The notes under the pieces were generated by a model, which was not told where the DNA came from, made no database searches, and saw only the letters and a list, made by a program, of their open reading frames with translations. From positions 105,956-111,925 of the forward strand of contig DCTX01000010.1 of the NCBI GenBank assembly GCA_002329325.1: 5,970 nt of DNA, read 5' to 3'. Position numbers and translations under genes: made by a program. This DNA comes from Anaerolineales bacterium UBA1429. GTDB taxonomy: Bacteria > Chloroflexota > Anaerolineae > UBA1429. The first letter of the stretch is position 1. The number at the start of each line of letters is the position of its first letter. This document shows positions 1 through 5,504 of this stretch, in pieces.

Positions 1-1176
1 CCACATCTGGTTCTGCCCCACGTCCGAGACCATGAGGGCCTCGCAATGGGTGTGCTCGCAGATACTGCGCACCACGTGTTGGGGCACGAGGGTGTCGCCC
101 TCCTCCCAGTTGCGGCTGCGCTCGAGGGAATCGACGCGCCACTCCTCGATGACCTGCAGCCAGTCGTCATGCCGCGCCTCTTGCACCAGGGGCACCAGAT
201 CGCGCAGCACGTTGAGGGCATCGCCCACGATGGGCAGATCCACCCGCACCCGCTTGGCGATCTCGGCGGGATCGATATCCACATGGATGATCTTGGCCTG
301 GGGGGCAAAGCTCTGGGCAGCGCTGGTGAAGCGGTCGTCAAAGCGCGTGCCGATGCCGATGATCAGATCGGCCTGCTGCAGCGCCAGGTTGGTATACGCC
401 TCGCCGTGCATGCCGCCCATGCCCAGGCAGAGCGGATGGGATTCGGGGATGGCGCTCTTGCCCAGCAGCGTCGTCGAGACGGGGATCTGGGCCTTCTCGG
501 CCAGCTCCAGCACCTCGGCCTGGGCGCGGGCGATGATGACGCCCCGCCCGATCATCAGCACGGGCCGCTTGGCCCTGTTGATCATCTCGGCGGCCTGGGT
601 CACCTGACGGACATTGCCCGTGGTGTGGGGCCTGTAGCCCGGCAGGCTCACGCTCTGGGGATAGGTGAACTCGCACTGGCCCATCTGGGCGTCCACCGTC
701 ACATCCACCAACACGGCGCCGGGATGCCCCGTGCGGGCGATGTGGAACGCCTCGCGCAACGCCTGGGCCAGCTCGGAGACGTGGGTGATCAGGTAGTTGT
801 GCTTGGTGATGGGCATGGTGATGCCGGTGATGTCTACCTCTTGAAAGGCATCGGTGCCCAGATCGCCAGAGGCCACCTGACCGGTGATGGCGACGATGGG
901 CGAGGAGTCCATCTGGGCATTGGCGATGCCCGTAACCAGGTTGGTGGCGCCGGGACCCGAGGTAGCCACGCAGACGCCTACGCGGCCCGTGGCGCGGGCA
1001 TAGCCATCGGCGGCGTGGGCGGCCGCCTGCTCATGGCGCATGGTGATGTGGCGGATGGGGAAGCCAGGCAGCTCATGGTAGAGGGGAATGACCTTGCCGC
1101 CGGTGATGCCGAAAACGACCTCGACGCCCTCGCGCACGAGACATTCCCAGATGATCTGCGCTCCGTTCATCTTCAT
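1..1176 (-). CDS. ilvB: Acetolactate synthase large subunit, 3' end cut off by window
   Basis: This ThDP-dependent enzyme condenses two pyruvates to acetolactate, or pyruvate plus 2-oxobutyrate to acetohydroxybutyrate, the first committed step of valine, leucine and isoleucine synthesis. 392 codons of a family usually 550-600 aa long are present. The N-terminal pyrimidine-binding domain (about 1-170) has RHEQ with the ThDP-activating Glu49, then HAADGYARATG, ATSGPGATNL and GTDAFQE. The central domain (about 190-340) has TTLLGKSAIPE, RFDDRFT and HVDIDPAEI. The window ends just inside the ThDP/Mg domain at SDVGQNQMW, so the GDG metal motif is not visible. The ATG at 1176 is chosen because GGAGGAGAG (1191-1183) ends 6 nt before it; a second in-frame ATG lies at 1170. 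The gene starts 48 nt after the ilvD stop with no terminator between, so the two are co-transcribed. Oddities: the usual (Y/I)PGGA motif reads ITGGK (24-28), and GQVP and VPKD read GQVA and VTVD. Family assignment is very secure; exact substrate preference is inferred. Confidence 0.96.
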   Translation of the reverse strand, partial: MKMNGAQIIWECLVREGVEVVFGITGGKVIPLYHELPGFPIRHITMRHEQAAAHAADGYARATGRVGVCVATSGPGATNLVTGIANAQMDSSPIVAITGQVASGDLGTDAFQEVDITGITMPITKHNYLITHVSELAQALREAFHIARTGHPGAVLVDVTVDAQMGQCEFTYPQSVSLPGYRPHTTGNVRQVTQAAEMINRAKRPVLMIGRGVIIARAQAEVLELAEKAQIPVSTTLLGKSAIPESHPLCLGMGGMHGEAYTNLALQQADLIIGIGTRFDDRFTSAAQSFAPQAKIIHVDIDPAEIAKRVRVDLPIVGDALNVLRDLVPLVQEARHDDWLQVIEEWRVDSLERSRNWEEGDTLVPQHVVRSICEHTHCEALMVSDVGQNQMW

Positions 1177-1224
1177 GGCTGGCTCTCCTCCTGGGGCGGA
1201 TTGGTTCGGCTACAACTCGTCATA

Positions 1225-2907
1225 CTAGTCCTCAAACACGGCGCCGGTGCTGGCCGAGGTGACCAGGCGGGCATAGCGCCGCAGATAGCCGCCCCGCACC
1301 CGAGGCTCAAAGGCGGGCAGCGCCGCCAACCGCCGGGCCAGCTCGGCCTCGGAGACATCCAGCTCCAGGCGACGGTTGGGGATATCGATGGTGATCCGGT
1401 CGCCATCCTGCACGGCGGCGATGGGGCCGCGGGCGGCGGCTTCGGGCGAGACATGGCCGATGGCCGCGCCCCGCGAGGCGCCGGAGAAGCGCCCGTCGGT
1501 GATCAGCGCCACCTTGCCGTCCAGGCCCATGCCCGAAAGCAGCGAGGTGGGCGTCAGCATCTCGCGCATGCCGGGGCCGCCCTTGGGCCCTTCATAGCGG
1601 ATGACGATCACATCGCCCTCGCTAAAGGCCATGCCCATGATGGCCCTGGTGGCCGCCTCTTCCGAGTCGAACACGCGCGCCGGGCCGGTGTGCTGCATCA
1701 TGCTGGGGGCTACCGCCGCTGCTTTGACGACGGCGCCGCCGGGGGCCAGGTTGCCGAACAGGATCGCCAGGCCGCCGGTGCGCGAATAGGGGTCGGCGCC
1801 AGAGCGCACAACATCGCGCGTCACGGTGGCATAGTCGGGCGCCCAGCGGCTCTCAGGGGCGAGGTTCTCGGCCACGGTCTGGCCGGTCACGGTCAGGCTG
1901 TCGCGTTTGAGCAGCCCCAGCTCGTCCAGCTCGTGCATGATGGCGCCGATGCCGCCCGAATAGTGCAGGTCTTCGATGTGCTGCTCGCTGGCGGGCGAGA
2001 GCTTGCACAGGTGCGGCGTGTTCTCGGCAAAACGGTTCAATTCGGGCAGGGCGATCTCGACGCCCGCCTCATGGGCAATGGCCAGCAGGTGCAGCACCGA
2101 GTTGGTCGAGCCACCCATCGCCATATCGGTAGAAAAGGCATTGTGGAAAGCGTCGGCGGTGAGGATGTCGCTCGGCCGGATATTGCGCTCGAGCATCGCC
2201 ATCACCTGCATGCCGGCCTGCCGCGCCAGCGCCAGGCGCCGTGAGCTGACCGCGGGCGTGGTGCCATTGCCGGGCAGGGCAATGCCGAGGGCCTCGCACA
2301 GGCAGGCCATCGTGTTGGCGGTGAACATACCGGCGCACGAGCCGCAGCCCGGGCAGCAGGCTTTTTCGATCAACTCTACCTCGTGAGCGGTCATCTTGCC
2401 GCTGGCGGCTGCGCCTACCGCCAGGAATGCGCTGTTCAAATCCAAGATATCGCGCCCTCTACGCCCCACAAGCATAGGCCCGCCGGTGACGATCACGGCG
2501 GGCAGGTCGAGCCGTGCCATCGCCATGACCATGCCCGGCGTGATCTTGTCGCAAGCCGAGACGAGCACGATGGCGTCAAAGGCGTGGGCCTGCACAACCG
2601 TCTCGACCGAGTCGGCGATCAGCTCGCGCGAGGCGAGCGAATACTTCATGCCCTGATGGCCCATCGCGATGCCATCGCAGATGGCAATGGTGTTAGCCTC
2701 GAAAGGCGTGCCCCCCGCCATATAGACGCCTTCGCGCACGGCGGCATTGAGCTGATTGAGGTTCATGTGGCCGGGGACGATGTCGTTATAAGAGCTGATA
2801 ATGCCAACAAAGGGCCGCTCCATCTCTTCGTTGGTGCGGCCAAGCGACCATAGTAGCGAGCGATGGGGGGCGCGTTCGAGACCTTTTTTGATGGCGTCGC
2901 TTCTCAC
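1225..2907 (-). CDS. ilvD: Dihydroxy-acid dehydratase
   Basis: This Fe-S and Mg-dependent lyase dehydrates 2,3-dihydroxyisovalerate and 2,3-dihydroxy-3-methylvalerate to the 2-oxo acids that precede valine/leucine and isoleucine. The protein is full length at 560 aa. The N-terminus has the family opening RSDAIKKGLERAPHRSLL. Cluster and metal residues are visible: CDG (Asp78), CDK (Cys119, Asp120 and Lys121, carbamylated in relatives), CCPGCGSC (Cys184/185/188/191) and Glu449. The second signature TDGRFSG (470-476) carries the catalytic Ser475. VPGH at 44-47, where the mycobacterial/plant [2Fe-2S] group has a Cys, puts it with the E. coli/Bacillus-like group. The start is GTG at 2907: it fits the family N-terminus and has GAGGAG (2920-2915) 6 nt upstream. 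The reading frame stays open to an ATG at 3024, but those 39 residues are unlike the family and have no comparable ribosome site. First gene of the ilvDB operon, preceded by the attenuator leader. Confidence 0.97.
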   Translation of the reverse strand: MRSDAIKKGLERAPHRSLLWSLGRTNEEMERPFVGIISSYNDIVPGHMNLNQLNAAVREGVYMAGGTPFEANTIAICDGIAMGHQGMKYSLASRELIADSVETVVQAHAFDAIVLVSACDKITPGMVMAMARLDLPAVIVTGGPMLVGRRGRDILDLNSAFLAVGAAASGKMTAHEVELIEKACCPGCGSCAGMFTANTMACLCEALGIALPGNGTTPAVSSRRLALARQAGMQVMAMLERNIRPSDILTADAFHNAFSTDMAMGGSTNSVLHLLAIAHEAGVEIALPELNRFAENTPHLCKLSPASEQHIEDLHYSGGIGAIMHELDELGLLKRDSLTVTGQTVAENLAPESRWAPDYATVTRDVVRSGADPYSRTGGLAILFGNLAPGGAVVKAAAVAPSMMQHTGPARVFDSEEAATRAIMGMAFSEGDVIVIRYEGPKGGPGMREMLTPTSLLSGMGLDGKVALITDGRFSGASRGAAIGHVSPEAAARGPIAAVQDGDRITIDIPNRRLELDVSEAELARRLAALPAFEPRVRGGYLRRYARLVTSASTGAVFED

Positions 2908-2958
2908 GGTTCTTCTCCTCTTTGGCCTGACTGCGGGATGATCTGGCCTGAAACGCAC

Positions 2959-2997
2959 GACACCACAGCCGCATGCTCTGGCATGGGGTGTGGCGTC
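2959..2997 (-). other. Two-tier hairpin in the ilvD 5' leader
   Basis: On the minus strand an outer stem pairs GACGCCAC (2997-2990) with GTGGTGTC (2966-2959), eight pairs including one G-U. After an internal loop, an inner stem pairs CATGC with GCATG around the loop CAGA. No U-run follows, so it is not a terminator. It lies 51 nt upstream of the ilvD GTG. Its role is unknown; transcript stabilisation or mere chance are both possible. Confidence 0.4.
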
Positions 2998-3027
2998 ATT
3001 GCTCCGGCACATCGGCTGCCGCACTGG

Positions 3028-3043
3028 CCCACAACGCTGTGGG
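3028..3043 (-). other. Small perfect hairpin downstream of the attenuator
   Basis: A perfect 6-bp inverted repeat with a 4-nt loop (CCCACA-GCGT-TGTGGG on the minus strand) lies between the attenuator terminator and ilvD. Outer GCA/TGC can extend it past a 4-nt bulge. No T-run follows. With the hairpin at 2959-2997 it makes most of the 174 nt between terminator and ilvD foldable. No second promoter was recognised in this stretch. Confidence 0.35.
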
Positions 3044-3081
3044 TGCAGTCTCGTTAATCTGCGCCGGCAAGTCTCGGCAAG

Positions 3082-3118
3082 AAAAAAAGAGCCTCGCTCC
3101 CGGTTGGGCGAGGCTCTT
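3082..3118 (-). terminator. Attenuator: intrinsic terminator in the ilvDB leader
   Basis: On the minus strand the arm AAGAGCCTCGC (3118-3108) and its exact complement GCGAGGCTCTT (3097-3087) enclose a 10-nt loop. The run of T continues to 3082, so U residues follow the stem directly. It lies 22 nt after the leader-peptide stop and about 175 nt before the ilvD start, inside the transcript from the 3264 start. It can therefore only be a premature, conditional terminator for ilvDB. No gene ends just to its right apart from the leader peptide. Confidence 0.88.
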
Positions 3119-3173
3119 GATGGTTCTTGCTTTTGGCTAACTAGGCGCGCTGGCCCGAACCCCTCCCAACCGG
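3100..3173 (-). promoter_or_regulatory. Predicted antiterminator pairing (2:3) of the ilv attenuator
   Basis: Minus-strand segment 3173-3157 (CCGGTTGGGAGGGGTTC, inside leader codons 24-29) can pair antiparallel with 3116-3100 (GAGCCTCGCCCAACCGG). It begins with nine uninterrupted Watson-Crick pairs, then one A-G mismatch, then seven pairs of which two are G-U: 16 of 17 positions. Segment 3116-3108 is also part of the terminator 5' arm, so the two folds exclude each other. A weaker protector pairing is possible between TCCCTCTC (3232-3225, codons 4-6) and GGGAGGGG (3167-3160), eight pairs with two G-U. Together these give the segments 1-2-3-4 of a classical amino-acid attenuator. Folding energies were not computed. 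Confidence 0.75.
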
Positions 3174-3242
3174 CATCTGCTCCTCAATAATGAGGAGCCC
3201 ACCTAGTACCAGGACGATGCCAAAGAGAGGGAACAGGCTCAC
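3141..3242 (-). CDS. ilv leader peptide, 33 codons, Leu/Val/Ile-rich
   Basis: Short ORF between the promoter and the attenuator terminator. It starts at GTG (3242) with GAGGAA (3254-3249) 6 nt upstream and ends at TAG (3143-3141). Twelve of 33 codons are branched-chain: six Leu, three Val, three Ile. Nine of these fall in the 11-residue block IVLVLGGLLII (codons 9-19), and codons 16-19 are Leu-Leu-Ile-Ile. The peptide probably has no job after synthesis. Its translation would sense charged tRNA-Leu, -Val and -Ile, so that stalling in the block decides whether the terminator downstream forms. The tail (codons 24-29) encodes the antiterminator strand. A longer form from the ATG at 3275 overlaps the -10 box and would lie upstream of the predicted transcript start, so it is not preferred. 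The alternative reading, a small single-pass membrane protein, is less likely given its place before a terminator and ilvD. Confidence 0.8.
   Translation of the reverse strand: MSLFPLFGIVLVLGGLLIIEEQMPVGRGSGQRA
3180..3197 (-). other. Hairpin over the Leu-Leu-Ile-Ile codons of the leader
   Basis: The minus strand reads CTCCTCA-TTAT-TGAGGAG, a perfect 7-bp stem with a 4-nt loop covering leader codons 16-21. It ends 6 nt before the antiterminator strand at 3173. A hairpin here could act as an RNA-polymerase pause site or compete for the antiterminator strand; either role is inference. Confidence 0.55.
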
Positions 3243-3270
3243 AACACGTTCCTCAATGGAAACTGGCGCC

Positions 3271-3299
3271 AGCATAGCATAGTTGCTGGGGGCTGTCAA
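3271..3299 (-). promoter_or_regulatory. Sigma-70-type promoter of the ilvDB leader
   Basis: On the minus strand a perfect -35 hexamer TTGACA (3299-3294) is followed after exactly 17 nt by TATGCT (3276-3271). A TGC sits directly before it, giving an extended -10. The expected start of transcription is the A at about 3264, which leaves a 22-nt 5' UTR before the leader GTG at 3242. This is the best promoter in the window by eye, and it points into the leader peptide, attenuator and ilvD. The start point has not been measured. Confidence 0.8.
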
Positions 3300-3360
3300 A
3301 CGGTGCTCGAACGTGGGGCGAGGGTGCAAAGTGTGTTGGTTCTGAAAAAGACCAAGGGGA

Positions 3361-3494
3361 CGCCTGGGAAGGCGACCACCGCGGCTACCATAATACCGAA
3401 CGATATAGCAAAACTGTTGAAAATTGTAGCCGAGGTTTCCCAACCTCGGTCTTTGATAGGCGCGACATCGCGCCACGCCTGTTGCCTGCGCAGG
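3361..3494. repeat. Cluster of short perfect palindromes, possible REP-like element
   Basis: This stretch of the non-coding gap 3300-3656 holds several exact hairpins: CGCCT-GGGA-AGGCG (3361-3374), CCGAGGTT-TCCC-AACCTCGG (3430-3449), GGCGCG-ACAT-CGCGCC (3459-3474) and the 10-nt palindrome CCTGCGCAGG (3485-3494). CGGCTAC (3382-3388) is also complementary to GTAGCCG (3426-3432), a competing fold. Two strong hairpins separated by about 9 nt are typical in form of dispersed intergenic palindromes. A single copy here cannot prove repetition. No T-run follows the hairpins, so terminators are unlikely. The ORFs that cross this stretch look like chance. Confidence 0.45.
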
Positions 3495-3553
3495 ACCAAC
3501 ATATTTGGCACCCTCGCCCGAACAAAGCGTGATGTAGGCCCTCTGACACACAC

Positions 3554-3584
3554 CCCATATCGCCGGCAAGAGTCGGGATATGGG
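3554..3584. repeat. 8-bp inverted repeat upstream of the first SIMPL gene
   Basis: CCCATATC (3554-3561) and GATATGGG (3577-3584) are exact complements separated by 15 nt, about 70 nt before the SIMPL start. The spacing and AT-rich arms would suit an operator bound by a dimeric regulator, or a hairpin in the 5' UTR. No plus-strand promoter that I would trust was found in 3300-3656, so the position relative to the transcript start is unknown. Confidence 0.35.
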
Positions 3585-3656
3585 AACCTGACGCCCTCCA
3601 AAAGCGTTCATGGATATGAATCATGAGCAGCCAAGACTGCTCGGAAAGGATAGATG

Positions 3657-4433
3657 ATGAAGACTATACGTATTCGCAATATCTTATTGGGGTTTGCCGT
3701 TGTGGCGTTGGTAGGTGTTCTGGTTGTCAGCCAGGGGGTGTTGCCCCGGGCTGTGGCGGCACAGACGACCGCGACGGCCGACGAGGCTATGGCTGCTGTG
3801 ACCCGCACCATCACCGTGGTGGGCAAGGGCACCATCAGCGTCAAGCCTGATACGGCCCAGGCGACCCTGGGGGTCGAGACGATGGGCAAGAATGTCAAAG
3901 AGGCCACGTCCGAATCATCGGCGATCATGACCGAGATTCTCGATGCCCTGACAGGGCTGGGCATCGCCGAGCGCGACATTCAGACGTCGGGGTTCAGCGT
4001 CTGGTCTGAGCGCAATAGCGATGCAAATGGCGAGCTGAACGGCGACCTGACCTACCGCGTCACCAACACCGTCACGGTTCAAGTGCGCGACCTGGATCAG
4101 GTGGGCGCCGTGCTGGACGCGGCCATTGATGCCGGCGCCAACTCGGTGTATGGCGTGAGCTTTTACCTGGATGACGCGGCAGAGATGGAGTCAGAAGCCC
4201 GTGAAAAGGCGATGGCCGATGCCCGCGCCAAGGCCGAAGAGTTGGCCGCGCTTGGCGATGTCGAGATCGGCCAGGTGCTCAGCATCAGCGAGGTGGTGGG
4301 CGGCTCGACGCTCTATAGCAACTTTAATGCCAAAGAGCTGGCCTCCGCCGGTTTCGGTGGCGGCGCCGGGCCCATCAGCGCCGGCGAACTGGATATGTCT
4401 TTGACGCTGCAAGTCTCTTACGCAATCCAATAG
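3657..4433 (+). CDS. Exported SIMPL-domain (DUF541, YggE-like) protein, copy 1
   Basis: Predicted secreted or membrane-anchored protein of 258 aa. Residues 1-35 form a signal peptide: basic start (MKTIRIRN), hydrophobic core about 9-25, and AVAA near the likely cleavage site. No lipobox Cys is seen. The SIMPL domain runs from about 50 to the end, opening with TITVVGKGTISVKPDTA and including SERDIQ-like GIAERDIQTSGF, TYRVTNTVTVQVRDLDQVG, GANSVYGVSF and the helix ESEAREKAMADARAKAEELA. The family includes E. coli YggE and Brucella BP26. Its biochemical role is unsettled; links to oxidative stress and oligomeric assemblies are reported for relatives. ATG at 3657 is preferred to ATG at 3654 because AAAGGA (3645-3650) then has 6 rather than 3 nt spacing. 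A strong terminator follows, and a paralogue lies 255 nt downstream. A Gly-rich loop FGGGAG near 233-238 is absent from the paralogue. Confidence 0.92.
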   Translation: MKTIRIRNILLGFAVVALVGVLVVSQGVLPRAVAAQTTATADEAMAAVTRTITVVGKGTISVKPDTAQATLGVETMGKNVKEATSESSAIMTEILDALTGLGIAERDIQTSGFSVWSERNSDANGELNGDLTYRVTNTVTVQVRDLDQVGAVLDAAIDAGANSVYGVSFYLDDAAEMESEAREKAMADARAKAEELAALGDVEIGQVLSISEVVGGSTLYSNFNAKELASAGFGGGAGPISAGELDMSLTLQVSYAIQ

Positions 4434-4466
4434 GGCGCTGAGAACTGTGCAGCGCCGTGCGAATGC

Positions 4467-4501
4467 AAAAAGGGCGGGCCACATGGCCCGCCCTTTTTTT
4501 T
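4467..4501 (+). terminator. Intrinsic terminator after SIMPL copy 1
   Basis: A 9-bp GC stem GGGCGGGCC (4472-4480) and GGCCCGCCC (4485-4493) with loop ACAT is flanked by five A on the left and eight T on the right (4494-4501). It begins 33 nt after the stop codon at 4433. The A/T flanks make it potentially bidirectional, but no gene arrives from the right on the minus strand here. It separates the two SIMPL genes into different transcription units unless read through. Confidence 0.93.
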
Positions 4502-4624
4502 GCTGGGCGCAATACTCGGCCTTTTCGCCGTGGCACATGAGAAACACATATCGCGATGCTATTTATTAGCTGGAGCTTGGATAAATCGTGGAACCCGCTT
4601 GCCCCCTGCGGCGTCGAGAAAATA

Positions 4625-4649
4625 GTGCACTGCGCCTCCGGTGGTGCAC
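4625..4649. repeat. GTGCAC inverted repeat ahead of SIMPL copy 2
   Basis: Two copies of the palindromic hexamer GTGCAC (4625-4630 and 4644-4649) are separated by 13 nt, 40 nt before the ATG at 4689. They can form a stem or act as paired half-sites for a regulator. The gap 4502-4688 should carry the promoter of copy 2. The best I can see is a weak extended -10 (TGC then TATTTA, 4557-4565) without a convincing -35. Confidence 0.3.
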
Positions 4650-4688
4650 AAGCTCAGACCGCAATGTAGTGACGAAAGGTAAAAGGAC

Positions 4689-5441
4689 ATGAAGGCACCT
4701 CGTACTCGCAAATCCGCCCTGATCCCGCTTGGCATTTTGTTGATAGGCGCGCTGCTGATCGGGCAGGGGGCGCTGCCATCAGTGGTCGCCGCCGCTTCAC
4801 CCACGGTCAAAGCGGCAGACGAAACCGGCGACTCTTCTCAGACGATTACGGTCGTGGGCAAGGGCGTGGTCACCGCCAAGCCCGATGCCGCCGAAGTCAC
4901 GGTGGGCGTCGAGGCTGTTGATAGCCAGCTCGACAAGGCCTCCGATGATTCCAGCACAACCCTGGACGACATCGTTCAGGCGCTCATGGACACGGGCATT
5001 GCCGAAGAGGACATCCGCCGTTCAGATTTCAGCATCTGGTGCGAAACGGATTGGAGCAGCGACGAGGACGATGACGAGGACAATGGCGATGATGGCACGC
5101 GCTATCACGTCACCAACTCTGTCCTCGTCACCGTTCACGATCTGGATCAGGTGACCGATGTGATTCGCACGGCGGTCGGAGAAGGCGCCAACACGATGTA
5201 TGGCGTCAACTACAAGCTCGAAGACATGTCTGCCCTCGAAGCAGAGGCCCGTGAGGATGCAGTGGCCGATGCGCGCGCCAAGGCCAAGCAACTGGCCGAC
5301 CTGACCGACCTGACCGTCGGCAAGGTGCTGAGCGTCAGCGAAGTGATCGGCGAATCCGAAGCCTACAGCGGCTATAATATGACCAGCCCTGGGGCCATCG
5401 AGCTATCCGTCAGCCTGCAAGTGACTTACGCCGCCGAATAG
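4689..5441 (+). CDS. Exported SIMPL-domain (DUF541, YggE-like) protein, copy 2
   Basis: A 250-aa paralogue of the preceding SIMPL protein, with the same layout. A signal peptide (about 1-35; basic MKAPRTRK, hydrophobic 10-25, GQGALPSVVAAA) resembles SQGVLPRAVAA in copy 1. It is followed by TITVVGKGVVTAKPDAA (52-68), GIAEEDIRRSDFSIW, VTNSVLVTVHDLDQV, GANTMYGVNY and EAEAREDAVADARAKAKQLA. The clear difference is an acidic insert around residues 121-135, with seven consecutive Asp/Glu (125-131) where copy 1 has a neutral Asn/Gly-rich loop. A single Cys at 118 precedes it. Start ATG at 4689 has GAAAGG (4674-4679) 9 nt upstream; the nearer AAGGA is too close to serve. The gene has its own terminator. 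The acidic loop might bind divalent cations, which is inference. Confidence 0.92.
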   Translation: MKAPRTRKSALIPLGILLIGALLIGQGALPSVVAAASPTVKAADETGDSSQTITVVGKGVVTAKPDAAEVTVGVEAVDSQLDKASDDSSTTLDDIVQALMDTGIAEEDIRRSDFSIWCETDWSSDEDDDEDNGDDGTRYHVTNSVLVTVHDLDQVTDVIRTAVGEGANTMYGVNYKLEDMSALEAEAREDAVADARAKAKQLADLTDLTVGKVLSVSEVIGESEAYSGYNMTSPGAIELSVSLQVTYAAE

Positions 5442-5464
5442 CCACGCCTGCCAGTCATGTAGCA

Positions 5465-5497
5465 AAAGAGGGGTGGGCCACTTGGCCCACCTTTTTC
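5465..5497 (+). terminator. Intrinsic terminator after SIMPL copy 2, between convergent genes
   Basis: Stem GGTGGGCC (5472-5479) and GGCCCACC (5484-5491) with loop ACTT is followed by TTTTT (5492-5496). It lies 30 nt after the SIMPL stop and ends 8 nt before the 3' end of the converging msrC gene. On the minus strand the hairpin is followed by CCTCTTTTGC, so it may also serve msrC. The hairpin closely resembles the one after copy 1: both read GGG, C or T, GGGCCAC, A or T, TGGCCC. Confidence 0.88.
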
Positions 5498-5504
5498 TGT
5501 TGTC

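Noticed and set aside
46..2244. A 732-codon open frame on the plus strand running opposite ilvB and ilvD
   Set aside because: The minus strand here encodes two unmistakable enzymes. The antisense frame crosses both genes and the gap between them, is low-complexity Gly/Ala/His/Asp-rich with no domain I recognise, and is the usual by-product of GC-rich codon use.
2908..3024. N-terminal extension of IlvD to the ATG at 3024
   Set aside because: The 39 extra residues are unlike any IlvD N-terminus, whereas GTG at 2907 matches the family start and has a well-placed GAGGAG.
3370..3384. Possible T-box motif (plus strand ACCGCGG within 3370-3384)
   Set aside because: The match is only to the end of the T-box consensus. 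The UGGN bulge that reads the tRNA acceptor is absent, and the strand points to the SIMPL gene rather than an amino-acid gene. The ilv leader shows peptide-based attenuation instead.
3430..3449. Perfect 8-bp hairpin considered as an intrinsic terminator
   Set aside because: No T-run follows on either strand, and no gene ends next to it.
3303..3626. 107-codon plus-strand open frame, with overlapping minus-strand frames at 3141-3611 and 3296-3601
   Set aside because: They run through the palindrome cluster, have no good ribosome sites and no recognisable domain. Only the last 33 codons of the 3141-3611 frame, the leader peptide, are supported.
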